The notes: generated by a model from the letters alone, not told the origin. 64,000 bases of DNA from Cladorrhinum sp. PSN259 (GCA_033725935.1 MU867131.1:62001-126000); one strand, 5' to 3'; positions 20,883 to 34,175 are shown, counted from the stretch's first letter. Program-made: numbers and translations.

Positions 20883-21392
20883 ACCTTAAATCAGACTAAA
20901 AAAAATAAAATAAAAATTAAAAAATTAAAAAAAACTTTAAAAAAAACTTTAAAAAAGATATTTTGCTAACTTTTTCGAAAAAAAAAAGACCTTGCGTTGA
21001 GCAGGTTCGGCGACAACGCATTTTCAAGGAGTTTTTTTTTTACGAGTATGATACCCGAGATAGCATGGTCGATGAACATTGGAAAAAAGGAGACCGGTCG
21101 AAATGAAAGTAACGAGATGATGAAACATGTTTTTCTTTGAAAGAATCCTTCGTTTTACAATAAAGGAGAACCTACCTACATACCTGTAAGCCATTGAGGA
21201 TTTCAGTTCAGATTATTAAGCGTCAAGAAGCCGCGCGGAAAAATACACGAATACCCCGGCGTATTAAACCAATACATTCATGAAAACACAAACAGTGCAA
21301 GAACAGAGCGCGGGGTATATCTATTCCTTCTTTCTAAAACCAAGAACTCCCATCTCAAACTGTCAAAGCCAACCAAAAGTACTCACTTACAT
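20883..21392. other. AT-rich spacer between convergent genes
   Basis: This 510-bp spacer separates the 3' ends of two convergent genes. Its first 100 bases (20895-20990) are almost pure A/T, with repeated AAAAAACTTTAAAA units. They are a likely 3'-processing region for one or both transcripts. No gene is visible. Confidence 0.5.
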
Positions 21393-22721
21393 CTAATCCA
21401 CATCATCCTCGTCACCGCCCGGCTTAGTAGTCAACGACACACCATCCAGCTGCTTCTTCGCCTCCTCAATCGTCTTATCATGATCAAAATCTTCAACAAC
21501 TCCATTAGCCTTTCCATCACTAAGCGGTTCTCCCTTCCTTCCCTCGCCACCAGATGACTTCTTCAGTGCCTCAATAGCAGCAGGTTTAAGCGAGCCATCT
21601 TCGTTGATGTCTTCTGCGAGATGCAGCGTGAACAGCACGACCAAGTAAACCTGGCCGGTCTTTCGATTCCGAAGGACGTATCTGAGTTTATGTGAGTGTT
21701 TTGGGTCGTTCCTAGGCAGGGAGAAGAAAAAGTGTGAGATGGTTCCAGTCAGAGTGAAATTCCAGACGCATTCCGCTGGGAAGAACCGGCATCATGTTTA
21801 GTGAAAGTGATGTCAAGTCCAAGAAAGAAAAGGAAGATAAAAAACTCATCTCAAGTCCAGGAAAGAAAATCAAGACAAAAAAACTCACCTCAACCCCTGC
21901 CCATCCCAATACTTCATAATCGGCAGACTGAAACCAGGCAGCTTGAGCGAGTAAATCCCGAAATCAACAAACGGATTATAAAAATCCACCCCGTAGCACT
22001 TCCCGTACTCCCAAACCCACTTGTCTCTATTTCCCTCGTTCAGCCCCCACTTCATCCTTCTCTTTCCATCCTCCGGCACGCCCAGTTTCCCCCTCCATCC
22101 TTCATCCCCCCCTTCCCCTTCCTCAATCCATATCCCACCTTTCTCCTCCTCCACTTTTAACTCTTCAGCCCCAACGTAGACAGCATTAAAACTACTCAGC
22201 CCCGCCCCGTACAGATACGGCCTGTCAGCGTACGCATCCCCCTCCAGTCCGGGATCGATCCACCACTTGACAATATTCATCGCCGTGCCGAAACCAGGCG
22301 GCAGCCGATCCCTAATCGGGTGATCAAAGTCATTACCAAACTGCAGGTCCCCTCCTTTGATACCCTCACTGACTTCCTCTTCGTCTCTCTCAGATCCAAT
22401 CTCCACGCCCGCGTCGTCAACCCTCTCCCCTCCTTCCGTCAAAGTCGACATGTCCTCCAGAGGCCGCTTCGGCGTGAACCGGAAGGAAATAGAGTACTGG
22501 TCGTTGTTGTACTTGTGCGGCTCCTGCTCAAAGTATGGCGAGGTTGAAGGCGACCCCCTGGGTAAGCCCTTGTAATTTTGGATCCTGACGTTGAGTTCAA
22601 TCTCCATCAGATCGGTCGAGATCTTGAGCGGATCGGGCGAGTTGACGGCTACTTCCTTCTGGCTGTCCATGTCGTAGTTCGGCCCCGCCGTCACGCGGAT
22701 GATGTACTTGTTCTCCCCCAT
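21393..22721 (-). CDS. DUF1769 / UPF0590 family protein
   Basis: Two exons (22721-21889 and 21681-21393) join across a 207-nt intron (GTGAGT...CTCAG) to give 373 residues. The N-terminus IIRVTAGPNYDM, the NDQYSISFRFTP stretch, the block FGNDFDHPIRDRLPPGFGTA.NIVKWWIDPGL and the C-terminal YVLRNRKTGQVYLVVLF match the fungal DUF1769 family (fission yeast UPF0590 protein). The DLQFGNDFD block sits after an acidic linker. The family appears cytosolic and has no assigned biochemical role. There is no signal peptide or membrane segment. The last 65 residues are acidic and poorly conserved. The intron is longer than most in the window. Confidence 0.88.
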
Positions 22722-23281
22722 TTCCTCTTGCTGTTGTTATTTTGATCGTGTGGTTCGTTTTCCTGAGTTTGTTGAATGAAAAAGGTGTCGGGTGAGAAAT
22801 TAATGGTATTGTGATTGGTCAACGAGAGGAGGAAAAAAAAAAAGAAAAAGGAAAAAAAAGGAGGGATGGGGAGGATTTTCAGAAATGTTGCAATTAAACG
22901 AGAAATAATATCTCCATTGAACCAGTTTAAGATGGACGCGCCGACAGGAACGGAAAGTTGTTAGTCGTCATTCTCGTTGTCATTCATCGATGACGTCTTT
23001 GGGACAAACCGCCGCATGCGCGCGCGCAACATGTGATTCGCCGCCCCAATTTCACTCAAGCAGTAGCACCCCCCTTCTGGCGCTAAGCCACCCACACCCG
23101 ACATGCTCGACATGCCACACACCATCAACCACACTCACCTCCGACACAGCCATCTCACACACTCAAGTAAACAAACAAATGTAGCAAGCACTGCTTCTAA
23201 TTATTGCCCCTCTAGTCTCGAAATACAAGTTTACATCAATAATTTACACCTCAAAACCCCTCTCCAAGATATTTGTGCTAT
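22722..23281. other. spacer: DUF1769 promoter and RPN2 3' region
   Basis: 560 bp between the start of the DUF1769 gene and the stop of RPN2 (both minus strand). A polypurine tract near 22826-22870 (plus strand) is the main feature. No gene is visible. Confidence 0.4.
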
Positions 23282-26200
23282 TTACTCATCCTCTTCAGCA
23301 TCGGTAAAGTAATCAAAGTCCTGGGGGACCGGAGCCTCCTCGTCACCCTCATTATCCTCATCCACCGCCGTAAGCACACCAGCAGCAGCCGCTGCTCCCT
23401 CGCCAGTACCAGCACCACCCGCGCGTCTACTCTCTCTATCTCGTCTCTGCTCCTGCGCAGCTCTGTGGAAGATTTCATTCAGATCGGAGACACTTGTGGG
23501 ATCGAATCTACCTCTGGTCATTTGGTTGAGGAGATTCTGCGTGGCGGGGTTGCGTGGCGTAGCTCCCGAGCCTGCACCCACAACAGGTGCCTTCTCAGTA
23601 GTAACCTTTTTCAGCTTCTCCTCAATCAGACTCTTGGGTTCCTCTGGCTGAGTGTCGTGAAGAAGAAGAGGGCCACCGGTAGGCTGCAAAATAAGTTAGT
23701 AAAAGGTCCCAACTTGAAAGTATACCGTGATGCATCTTACCTTCTTGACTGGCTTGTAACGTCCAGGCGGGAAGCTAATGTACTTGAACTGCCCAGGGAG
23801 CACGCGAGACATATTCTCAATCTCGTATCCAACCTTCTCCTTCTCGGCCTTTTTCTTGGAGTCAACCGAGCCCTCCCTGTCGCCGGTGGCATCGCCCTCC
23901 TTCTTATCCTGCGACTCGTCTGGCTTGACCTTCTTATCGTCATCCACATCCATCTTGTCGCCGGACGCTTGAGGTGCTGATGATTTGGCAACGGTTGGGC
24001 TGTCAATGTCCATGCTCTCACGACGCTGAGCCCGCTCCTTCTTCTGCGCACGGCGCTTGGCCTGTGCCGTGGTTGACAAGACAGCGGTGGTAACCATGGT
24101 GGGACCCGCCTCTGTCTTGACCTCCAGCTCGGGTGGGTAGTCAAACAGGCTGGGACGGGTGGCGCAGTGGAACTTGAAGCTAGGGATTTCGAGCTCATGA
24201 TTCAAGCCGATGATAGAGGTAGGAGTAAAGCTGAGAGAAAGGAAGTGAGTGAAGGGGAACCAGTACCAGTACTGGGTGAACACAACCATCCCGACGATGC
24301 CGGACATGTTCAGGTTACCGGTCTGGGTCTGGAGACCAATCGAGCAGTTTCTGCCACCGGCGTCAAGGATACCAAGGGCGACAGCGGCACCGAACTTGGT
24401 CATGGCATCCTCATGGCGGTCGCCGACGACCTTCTTAAGGGTCTTGCGGATGGACGCAACCTTGGGGTTCATGACCTCGTTCTGCTGAACCATGATCATG
24501 GAAAGAGCGATCAAGGCACCTTGGCGAACAAAGTCGGTGGGATCCTTCATCATGGGCTCCAAGAGGTCAATGGCCTCGTCCAGACCAGTTCCGGCACAAG
24601 AGATACCGAGTGCCATGGCGGAACCATACCGAACATGAGGGTTGTAAGACTCAGCAAGGAGCTCAACCATGCGAGGAACGCTTCCAGGCTTGCGGAAGAG
24701 GATAAAGCCAAGAGACATGACAGCGGCGCGGCGAACGTCATCATTGACATCGCTGACGGCAAGATGGAGGAGCTTGCGAATAGCCTTGTTGCTACCAGTT
24801 CCACAATAAGCCATGGCAACCGTGAGAACACCACCATAGCGCAGCGCCGGATCGGGATCGGTAAGAAGGCCCTCAATCATCACGTCGGCACCCTCCTGAC
24901 GTCCAAACATGATGAGTGCCATGCCGATGGCGCAACCCCGGACAATCTTTTCATGCGTCGTCTCGTGTGCGTAAGTGAACATGGTCTCGAGGGCCTTGGC
25001 ATTGCCAGTACCAAGCATGATCAAACCCATTGACAAACCAACAGCCTCACCATTGAGCGCAGAGTCAGCATAGAGCACCTTGGTAAGATCGTCAAAGATG
25101 CTCTCGTCACCGGTGGCCATTCCGGCGATACCGAGACCCAAGGCACCACCATGCTGAATAACCTCCTCCTCAGCAGCATTGAAGTGGGTGCGAAGGTACT
25201 CGAGAGCATCAGCGCCGTGGTTTGCGTGGATGAGACCGTAAGCGTAGAGTGCACCACCCTGAGAGAAGATGGAGCCCTGAGTGACACCCGCTTGCTTGGG
25301 AAGGTAGGGCTCAAGGAGCTTGCGAGATTGCGACAAGTTTCCGCGGTGGATAACGCCCAAGGCGGCCGTTGCAGTGAACTTGGACCAGTTTACAGCCTTG
25401 CCGAGCCATTCCAGATTATCGCGGAAGAACTTGTCGTTGGTGGTGCCGGCGTTCATGAAGGCGTTGCAGAAGGTTACCGCAGTGTGGAAGATCGAGTTGC
25501 GGCCCTCCAAGCTGTCGCGCACCTTGTTGAGGATGCTCAAATCGGTATGGTTGTTACGGTAGAGGAATTCGAGGTTAAGCTTGATGGCCTTGCTACCGTC
25601 AAGGATCGATCGGATGTTTCTGTAAACCTTGGCGGTCTCTTCGGGGAGCTCCTCCTCGGTAGCCTCCTCCTCCTCCTGGTTCTCCAAGAGAGGCTCGCTC
25701 TCTGCAGCCTCCTCACCCTCAGCCTCGGGTTTCGCCTTGGGCTTGGGTGGTTCGCCAGATGGCAACGCCTTGATGACCTTGGCAAGGAATTCTTGCGTAG
25801 CATTGTCGTAGAGATCGAACGCAATCTGATATGCAATGGCGATCGAATCCTGGTCACCCTTTGCAACAAGCTGTCGAAGCATGTTCTCTGCTTCCTCGTC
25901 CGAGTCCAGATGCACAACGCACTTAGCAATGGCAAAATAGTCGGGGTTAGGAATATGATTGAGAAGGTCGAGAATAAGACGAAGGATCTCTGTTCTGAGA
26001 CCGCGCTCCTGAACGATGTCCATGCTGATGCTCAAGGCGTAATCCATCAACTCCTCGGCAGTCCCCTGGTTGCTATCCTTTGCAAGCTTGTCATCTTCGC
26101 TGGCACGCTTAATGACCCTTCGGAGAACATCCAGGTTCTTGGCTTCAACAGCAATACCAACAACCTGTCTATACTTGCGTTGCTTGAGACATTCCTCAAA

Positions 26201-26916
26201 CAGCCTCTCAATAATCTGCTGCAGGGCGCGCTGGGTGTTGGAGTCGGTAATCTGAGCAATCGAGTTGGAGCGGCCTTCCTTGGTTGGCTGGAAGGTAGGG
26301 TCGAGGATGGTGTTGTCGGTCGAAGCGCGCGACAGCAGAGACTTGGAAGGGAGAGTGGACTGGGAGAACGGGGTGGTGGGCGAGATAAGAGCGCTTCCAT
26401 CGGGAACACCGCTTCCAAAGGTGGTTGCGAGAGCTGGAAGCGAGATATCGTTCTTGGTCTGCTTCGTCGGGGTATGGCGCGCAGAGGAGACGGCGATATA
26501 CTGGTCGACGCACTTGGAGATGATGGTCTCCTCGAACTCGCCAGGGGCATCGAGCTTGAAGAGGGGCCCTGCCGCTAGGGCGAAGGTCATGCTCTCATTG
26601 TAGGCCTGAAGGTGGAAGTAGACCTTGGCGAGAACAAGAGCGGCAAGCCGGCGTTCGGGGAAGGTATCGTCCTCATACAGAGCCTCGCTGGTTGAGGAGG
26701 CAAAAGTCAGTTGGGCGTTGTGGCAAGCAACCACACAAAAAAGCATCAAGCAGCAAGCGCGCAAGATTACACATACATTTGACTCAGTGATCCGGCCACT
26801 TCGGTCCAAACGGTGTCGATATCATCGTTAAGGGTCTTGAGGGCGAAAACCTTGAGCTCGGGCTCCTCATCTGCGAGGAAGGCCAGGACGCCGGTAGCTG
26901 TGACGAGGCCTGGCAT
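23282..26916 (-). CDS. RPN2: 26S proteasome regulatory subunit RPN2 (PSMD1)
   Basis: Three exons (26916-26777, 26687-23741, 23683-23282) give 1162 residues. The short first exon encodes MPGLVTATGVLAFLADEEPE; after intron 1 the frame reads EALYEDDTFPERRLAALVLAKVYF, a hallmark of RPN2. The central part holds the helical PC repeats (for example AYGLIHANHGADALEYL and YGGVLTVAMAYCGTGSNKAI). A conserved FKFHCATRPSLFDYPP block follows, then a charged Lys/Glu region and the QFKYISFPPGRYKPVKK block. The acidic end VPQDFDYFTD resembles the tail by which RPN2 docks the ubiquitin receptor RPN13. RPN2 scaffolds the base of the 19S regulatory particle. Length is slightly above the usual because of the disordered insert. 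Confidence 0.97.
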
Positions 26917-28602
26917 GGTGACGATTGGGGATTCCGATGAGGGGGGTCGATCTCAAGTTTACACCAGCAGCCTTCTTTTCCAAAGACTAAGCGTACCCTA
27001 GAATTGGAGATTGAAGATAGCTCGGGAAAAATTGGCTGCGCCGATTGTTGGGTTGATAGTTAATATCAGTTGTTGTTGTTGGAACAGCGAAGTCTTTGGA
27101 AGCTTGGTTTGGTTCAGGTCGCAGCAGCTTGAGCCACACACACTGGCAGGCCACCAGTGCTGAGCAAGGCCGGTACACGTCAGGAAGCTCCTGCCTTGCA
27201 CACTGCAGGGATCTGATCCTGGCCAATCAGCGCAATTCCACGGAGACTCTGTTTCGCCGCCTTCCGATTGTATTCCCCTCCAGTTCAATTCGATCTCAGA
27301 TGTGGACCAGCTGCAAAACATACGGCGTAATGCACGTGCGATTCAGATTTACACATCAGGATTGCCTACCTACTGTACGGGAAAAAGAAAAAAAAACCAA
27401 GGTTGCCTGTCAAATCCAATTCTGTGGTTGGCCATTTCAGGCAAGAAAGCAGCCGCAGGCAATGTCTGAAAATAATCCGTGCACCGACTTGCAACTTGAT
27501 GCCAAGCACCAAAGGTCGAGCTTTGTCGCATCCCTAGCACCCACTAGCACCTTACCCTGCGCAGGCAAAGCTCTCTTGACCGGCTAGCCAGCTGGCAAAA
27601 GCCGCGAAACAGCAACCACCGGAAAATTTCCCATCGGTTTTGCAGGTCCCTCTTTTTAAGCCTCCATCTTTATCTTGTACTCCGTAACACTCGACCTCAG
27701 TCAACTCCAAGTGCCAGATAAGTGGCTCGGTGGCTGATAACTTTCCATGTGAGCGCAAACTCGTGTGCCATTTTTGGTATTTTTCTGTGAGCCATTTGCA
27801 ATCGAATCCGCCAGGTTTGCGCCTTGGGCTGGTATCGATTCCGGAAGCGGAATGATGGACCATTGTTAGGCAGTGATCCCCCAGAGACTGGAGAGCGATG
27901 TTGCGGGGACATCGCAAACCGGCCAGCAGAGGCCAGAGAGAGACGCCCCCCAGCTCTCCCCCAGGCCGTGGCAGTCCACTCCCAGGCCCAGCTCCGCGCA
28001 GCCAAGCACATGCGCGGGCCACCCTGAGGGAAAGAATCCACAGGGAACTGGCGTTTGCACACATCAACCTTTTTAGCTTTCCCATCTCTCGCGCAATGAC
28101 GATATCGCCGCGTGCATAGTAAACCCGGTAGACACCACCTCTTGGGTCGCGGGCCGCTTTTATTTTGTATTTGATGCTGGACGGGGCGCGTGTTGTGATG
28201 TGGAAGTAAAGACAAGACGCTGCCCGCGCCGACTCGTCCCCTCCGACCGAAAGCTCGACACGACGATGTGACGCCGCTTGCCACGGCCACCCAAGTTACC
28301 ATCTCATCATCCACCATAAAATTTCACACCTGTCTGTTGCGCGCCGCGATTCGACGACAAGTGTCTCCGGCGCGACCCATTGCACCACTGCATCTTGCCA
28401 ACGTGGAATCGATGATATGAAAAGGGGGGAATTGGGCCAACAGACAGTCAGTGAGGAGTAAGAGCTCGAGCGAGTGTTGCGCGCGTGTGTGTGTGTGTGT
28501 CTGTGGGTGTGCGACAGCTGCTGTCGAGCTGTTTCTGGAGTCAATACGAATCGCAAGGTAGCTCCAATTTTTGCTTTGGGGTTAAAGAGCAATTGTTGAA
28601 AG
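26917..28602. promoter_or_regulatory. divergent promoter region between RPN2 and CET1
   Basis: 1.69 kb between two head-to-head housekeeping genes. A (GT)n run lies at about 28486-28500, close to the CET1 start and probably in its leader. I found no GGTGGCAAA proteasome element. No additional gene is supported; the short frames here lack any family signature. Confidence 0.45.
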
Positions 28603-31328
28603 ATGGATCTCAGAGGAATTCTCAATGATGGCCCGCCTGCTGCTGCTTCAAGACCGAGCCAGCCGCCGCAACCACCACCACTTCAGCAGCAGCAGCAGCA
28701 ACCACATCACCAGCCGATACAACCAAGGCCACCTCCTCTTCCATCTACTCCTATTCAAACGAATCCTCAGCAATCCTTCCGCGATTATTCTCAGGGGCCA
28801 CCTCAGCACTCGCCAACTCGTCACGTATCGCAAGACTACGGCGGTGGTGGTCGCCCATCTGTCGCGTTCGCGTCTCCCACGCAGTATCACCAGGCAGGAC
28901 CTTATGCAAGCCGACCAGCACCACCGCCCATCCAACCGATGCCTCCTGCCGAGCTTCGTTCTCCCAGCGTGGGGTCTGGGCAGATACCTCACTCGCCGTA
29001 CCAGCAGACACCTACGTCGTCGATCAGCACCCCTGGTGGTTATCCCTTCCCACCTCAGCACCAGCACCACCATACCCCAACCAGTCCTGTGTCACGACAT
29101 CAGTACCCGCCAGCAAGCGCATATCCCAGAGATATATACGGGCAGCCCCCGGCCGTCGCCGGTATGACAGGCCCGTCAGGCGGTGCGCCATATATGCAAT
29201 CGTCGCAAGTACCCCAGACTCCGCCGATTGGCACCCCGGGAGCTCATCACGCGTACATTAATCGATCGCAATCCACTCATTCAACGCCCACACCAACATC
29301 AGCGCACAGCCAGTCGGCGCAGTATGGTCCACCGTTTGGACACGGCAGTCCCGTGGCGACACCGCACCCACTTCCGCAAGCCGATTCGCTGCACCAGCGA
29401 CAGCTCTCACAACCACCAACCCCCGGCGGCGGGCCACCAATATCGGCGCGTCCTGCCCAGGTCGTCGGATACGGGCCACCTTCCAGCCCTTATCAGCAAC
29501 GCATGTCGGCAGGAACATTTCATCCCACATCACAAACCTCCCCACCGCCGCCACCGCCGCCTCTGCTACCACGGCACTCGAGCGCCCAAAGTTTATACGA
29601 CCCACCCACTCAAGACCCTCCAAGGGGCCCACTGCCACCGCAGAGCGACAGAGGCCAGAGCCTTAGCGTTAGTCCCAAAACTCGCGTCCCCAGTTTGCCA
29701 AGTAGTTCTGGCCGCCCCGGTTCTTCAGTTTCCGATTCGAACCATCAACAACACCACGTCCAATTTCAACCTCCCCCTCCAAATATGGCAACAATACTCG
29801 AAATGGACATAAAATTGAAGCATGACCGCGCCTCGACGCCTGCCAAACGCAAACTCGACGAGCGCGAACTCCGACCGGACGAGATGGAGAAGAGAGACAC
29901 GCGACCGCCGCCCTTCAAAGACACCAATGGTCGTCCCCCCCAAGCCGATGCAGCACCTCCTGCGCCGTCGCGTCCGTCGCTCCCAATAAAGAAAGAAATC
30001 AAGAAGAGAAGGATATATCCGGGCGTTCCTCCCATATGGGCCCAAACACAGCAGGCCTTACAAGGCCGTCCTCTCAAACATGCAAACGCAACCTTGTACC
30101 GGCCTGTGCCACACTCGACTCCCCAAGTCAATGGCAGAACAGAGGCTCAGGCTAGTCGCCATGCCTCCCCAGAGGAGAAGAGATCAATTGCACCGAGGGA
30201 AACTTCAGCATCACAAGCCTCGAATGCTCCTCCGCCAGATCCCTTTGGAGTTAACTATTTCACGGGGCCACTCGGTCATTGGGAACCCAGCATCACCAAT
30301 ACGATCCCACCAGACAGCATCGTCAAGACAATTGCCGATTTCTTATTCCATTATGTCGTCGCGAACCCACACCATGAGGAGATGATGGCAAGGAATGTCA
30401 AGTTCGAGATCGAAGCCAAGCTCGGCACCTTGATAGAGAACCCATCAAAGATGCGAATACGTCTGCCTGTCGAGTCAGAATGTGTCCTCAGTGAAGGTTT
30501 CGCGTTTCGTAGTAGCATGACTGAGGTAAGAAATTTTTCTCTCTGGTTTTTAAAAATTGGTTTTACATGCTAACTGATGGCTCCTTCCCAGACACAACAC
30601 CGTGCCTTCAACGGCTGGCTCAATCAGTTGGTTCAGGACGTACATCCCGATAATCCCAACAACAAAAGGATCCCAAACCAGCCGGCGCGTGTTCCGATCC
30701 AATACCTCCACCGCCGAGAAGTTGACAAGTTCATTGAGATTCCCGCCGAAGTCCGCGATCGATACCTTCCCGAGTGTATTCTAAATCTATCCTCTAATAA
30801 AGCACCGAGAATCAGAATCACGCAAGACCAAAAGACGGACAAGGTGCTTGCTAGGATTGTCAAGGCGCGGGTTGCCGATGCTAGCTTGCACATGCCCAAG
30901 CTTCCGTTCGATTGCCGCATTAGCGTCAACTTGGAATGGGAATGGGATGGTCCAGTGGAGGAACTCGACAGACTTGCAGCCGCCGTCGCAAGTCGGGGAC
31001 CAATTCATCAGCGAAACAAGGACCGTTTGAGTTACACCCATTGCTTCTACCAGGTTGACCTGACCCAAGTCACGTCGCCTGGAAATGTGAGTTTAATTCA
31101 ATTGCCTGTGACATGGCATAGGACCGTTGCTGACAGTCACCTTTTGCACAGAGTTCCAAAGAGCATGAACTAGAGGTTGAGGTTGATCCCAACACGGTTA
31201 TCGACCAGGGCAGACGTGCACAGGGCGGCCAACCGCACCTTTACCTCGAGCTTGTGTCCGGTCTGGTTAACAACATCCGTGTACTAGCTCAAAAGGCAGC
31301 CGAGGATCTTGCCAAAAACAGCCGATGA
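28603..31328 (+). CDS. CET1: mRNA-capping enzyme RNA 5'-triphosphatase (Cet1/Pct1 type)
   Basis: Three exons (28603-30525, 30592-31086, 31152-31328) give 864 residues. Donors are GTAAGA and GTGAGT, acceptors CCCAG and ACAG. The first 530 or so residues are a Pro/Gln/Ser-rich disordered extension. The C-terminal domain is the fungal tunnel-type triphosphatase. Motif A VKFEIEAKLG supplies Glu-x-Glu metal ligands. Motif C ELEVEVD, just after intron 2, supplies the Glu-x-Glu-x-Glu set. In between, the strands RIRITQDQKTDK and CRISVNLEWEW match the family. The enzyme removes the gamma phosphate of nascent mRNA before guanylylation in the nucleus, in complex with the capping guanylyltransferase. 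The unusually long N-terminus is typical of filamentous fungi. Confidence 0.95.
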
Positions 31329-32463
31329 TCAATATCTAATATTTTACGAGGAACGGAACTGGCTTTAATTTTTTCGAACTGGGAGTTGGCAAAGGAATAT
31401 GGTGGGGTTTTATCTACAACGGACAGGAAATATGGTGATTGGGAGGAAACACTCGTCTTACTAAAAACAGAGATTGGTGCTCGGGATGGTTGACTCGGGT
31501 CTGTCGCTTTACTTGTTTCAATGCTGTGCTTCAAAAGGGATTCAACGATACCAATTTCAGCGGATATTCTACCCATATACATGCAGGGTGCTTGGAGAAG
31601 GTGTCCAACTTGGAAGATTTTCTAACGAGGGAGTTTGGAAGGAAAAAGGATTACTGAAAGAATAATATACCTATCGCGGCTCTTCTTTTGCTGGTTGTTT
31701 GTACTCAGTCTGAGAGGTTGGCAGGCACCTGAATTGTTCGTTCGCACGTATTCCGAGGAGTGGGGGCAGGGCAGTCACTGTTAGCTTGTTGGACATGTCA
31801 GACCAACCTCACTTGGGTAACACAAGAGGCTGCCTGTCAGATCCTGCATCCTTCTGACAGGTTGGGACGGATCTCGATCGGATCGCGGCAATGGTGGGTA
31901 AGCTAGACAGATAGTGTCTTTGTAGAACGTCGGTAAAGTTAACATGGTCGAGAGACTGACATGTGGGAAGATGACTGCCATTTTACATCACGTGTATTGC
32001 CATATTTCTAAAATATTTTTGAAGGCTTCAATTTACAAACGCCAGCACCATCTGAACTATTAATTCCGAAATTCCGAGCTTTTCCCCTGACAAGAAGCCC
32101 CAAACGGGTCAGGTCGGTTCCGAGCGCGCGGGTGTCGTCACCCCATCAAACAAATCTGCCGAAACCCCCCCTCCAAGGTGTCATCAATCGCGGGAATGTG
32201 CTACGGGATGGGCTCATGGGGAAACAAGAACCCCGCCCCTCTCCCCTCTCTCTCTCTCTCTTGATCGAGACATGCTACCCCATCTTCATTGTGATCCCGC
32301 AATCATAAGCGAATCTTGCAACATAACCGGGGATTGAATGTCACCTCATACATACATAAGTCTTGTGTGTGTCTGGTGCTTTTTCTTCAACTTTCTCCTC
32401 ATTTTTTTACTTTGATCTTTTAATCACACTTTGAAAGTTCACTTGTTTTGGAAAACTGTTAAT
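31329..32463. other. gene-free spacer
   Basis: About 1.1 kb between the CET1 3' end and the NmrA-like gene. A (CT)n run lies near 32242-32262. The stretch immediately before 32464 is T-rich, like a fungal core promoter and leader. No coding sequence is supported. Confidence 0.4.
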
Positions 32464-33582
32464 ATGGTGTCAATCAAGACCGTAGCTGTCCTCGGTGTAA
32501 GACTGCCCTAGTCTTCTTCTTCCTCTTTCTTTCCCTCCCCCTGATCAAACTTTTTTCAACAAGAAAAAAACTTCTCTCTAACACTCATACAAACACAGGG
32601 CTCAGGCAATCTCGGCCCCTCGATAGTTCGTGAACTCCTCTCGGCCGGCTTCCAAGTCACCGGCGTCTCCCGGGAATCATCCACCAACTCCACACCAATC
32701 TACCCTGACGCCGTAAGCATCAAGAAGGTCGACTATGCCTCCTATGACTCTTTGCTCGATGCCTTTACGGGGCAAGACGCCGTCGTCTCCGTCATCAGCA
32801 CTACGGGTGTGTCGGGCCAAAAGGTCGCGGTCGACGCGGCCGTCGCTGCCGGGGTGAAGCGGTTCATTCCGTCCGAGTTTGGGATCAACACCAGGAAGGT
32901 CAGGGATCTCTCGATTGGCAAGATCCTGGCGGGCAAGATTGGCGTGGTGGATTACCTGCAGGAGAAGGCAAAGGAGAATGAGGGCTTCACTTGGACGGGC
33001 ATCACGACCGGGTTGTTTTTTGATTGGGTATGTTATCTACTCATGTGTTCTCTTTTCAAAGTTGTTATTGTTGTGAAATGTGAAAATGGGGTGGGCTGAT
33101 ATCTAAGTGAAATATTGTAGGGCCTCGACAAAACCGGTCTGGGAGTGATCAACCTCCAAGACAAGACCTCGACGGTCGTTGACTCTGGAAACGAAAAGTT
33201 TCAGGCCAGCACCCTCGCCCAGATCGGCCGGGCGGTGGCCAAGGTCCTTCAGCACCCGGAGGAGACGGCAAACAAGTACATTGCTACTTCTTCGTTCCAG
33301 CTTTCACAGAACGAGCTGATCGCTACCGTTGAGGAGTTGACTGGACAAAAGTTCCCCGTGGTCAAGAAGGAGAAGTCTGAGGATCTGAACAAGGCCGGAG
33401 AGGAGAAGTTGGCAGTGGGGGATTGGAGGGCTTTTGTGGATTTCTTGAGGGCGTATAACAACGGCGATGGGGCTGGCAATGCGGTCAAGCCAGAGGAGAG
33501 CGCGAACGGGCTGATTGGATTGGAGGAGGAGGATCTGAAGGTTGAGGTCGGGAAGTGGTTGAAGACTGCTGGGGCTTTGTAA
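32464..33582 (+). CDS. NmrA-like / isoflavone-reductase-like NAD(P)-binding oxidoreductase
   Basis: Three exons (32464-32496, 32599-33027, 33121-33582) give 307 residues. The first exon is only 33 nt; its donor GTAAGA and the CACAG acceptor rebuild the dinucleotide-binding loop as VAVLGGSGNLGPSIV (GxxGxxG) at residues 8-22. The family block GVKRFIPSEFGINT follows, and the C-terminal part is the variable substrate half. Members of the PF05368/isoflavone reductase group reduce small aromatic substrates or act as redox sensors. The protein is cytosolic; the substrate cannot be assigned. Length is normal. Confidence 0.9.
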
Positions 33583-34175
33583 TACCATGATGGTGCGGAG
33601 AATGGAGATGGGGACGGTTGGTGGGGAGTAAATGAATTTATTTCAAGTTCTACCTGGTAGGTTGCTGTGAACAATTAAAGATTATTTTTAGCTGAGGGCA
33701 TTTACTTGCAACTTTCTTGCAAAGAATGATGAGTGTGGTGGCTGAGAACAGGTAGGAGCTATCAATCTTGAGGCAGAGATCTTTGGTTCCGTCGAGTAAG
33801 CGAGCGAACTAAACAACTAGGTGTGTTCATGGAGTAATACATCCTAGAAGTCATCGATGATGTGGTTCGTTGACTTACTATGTCTGAAATAATAAGGTAT
33901 CAGGTATGAAGAGAAGTATGGTTTGTCTCACAGAGGTATATGCATGTAGGTAGGCGTCAATGGATACATGTAAGAGGGATGGAAGACTTTTTTTTTTCTA
34001 GTGTTTATGTCGCAGAAAACTTTCAGTTTCACGTTGAATTTAGCATTATGAGTGCCGTACAGGATGGTTCTACTTTTCTGTTCATGTCTGTTTACGACCA
34101 GCAATTTTTCCAAGGTATGAAGTTCACCTTAATGTGAAGGAAAAAGAAAAAAAGGAAAAAACAAAACTGAAATTG
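33583..34175. other. spacer between NmrA-like gene and tRNA-Gln
   Basis: 593 bp with no coding signature. Bases 34139-34165 are purine-rich on the plus strand; on the minus strand they form the T-rich terminator of the tRNA gene. Confidence 0.45.
34155..34166 (-). terminator. RNA polymerase III terminator of tRNA-Gln
   Basis: On the minus strand the first T4 run (34166-34163) begins 10 nt past the tRNA 3' end, followed by a T6 run to 34155. This is the usual Pol III stop signal. Confidence 0.75.
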
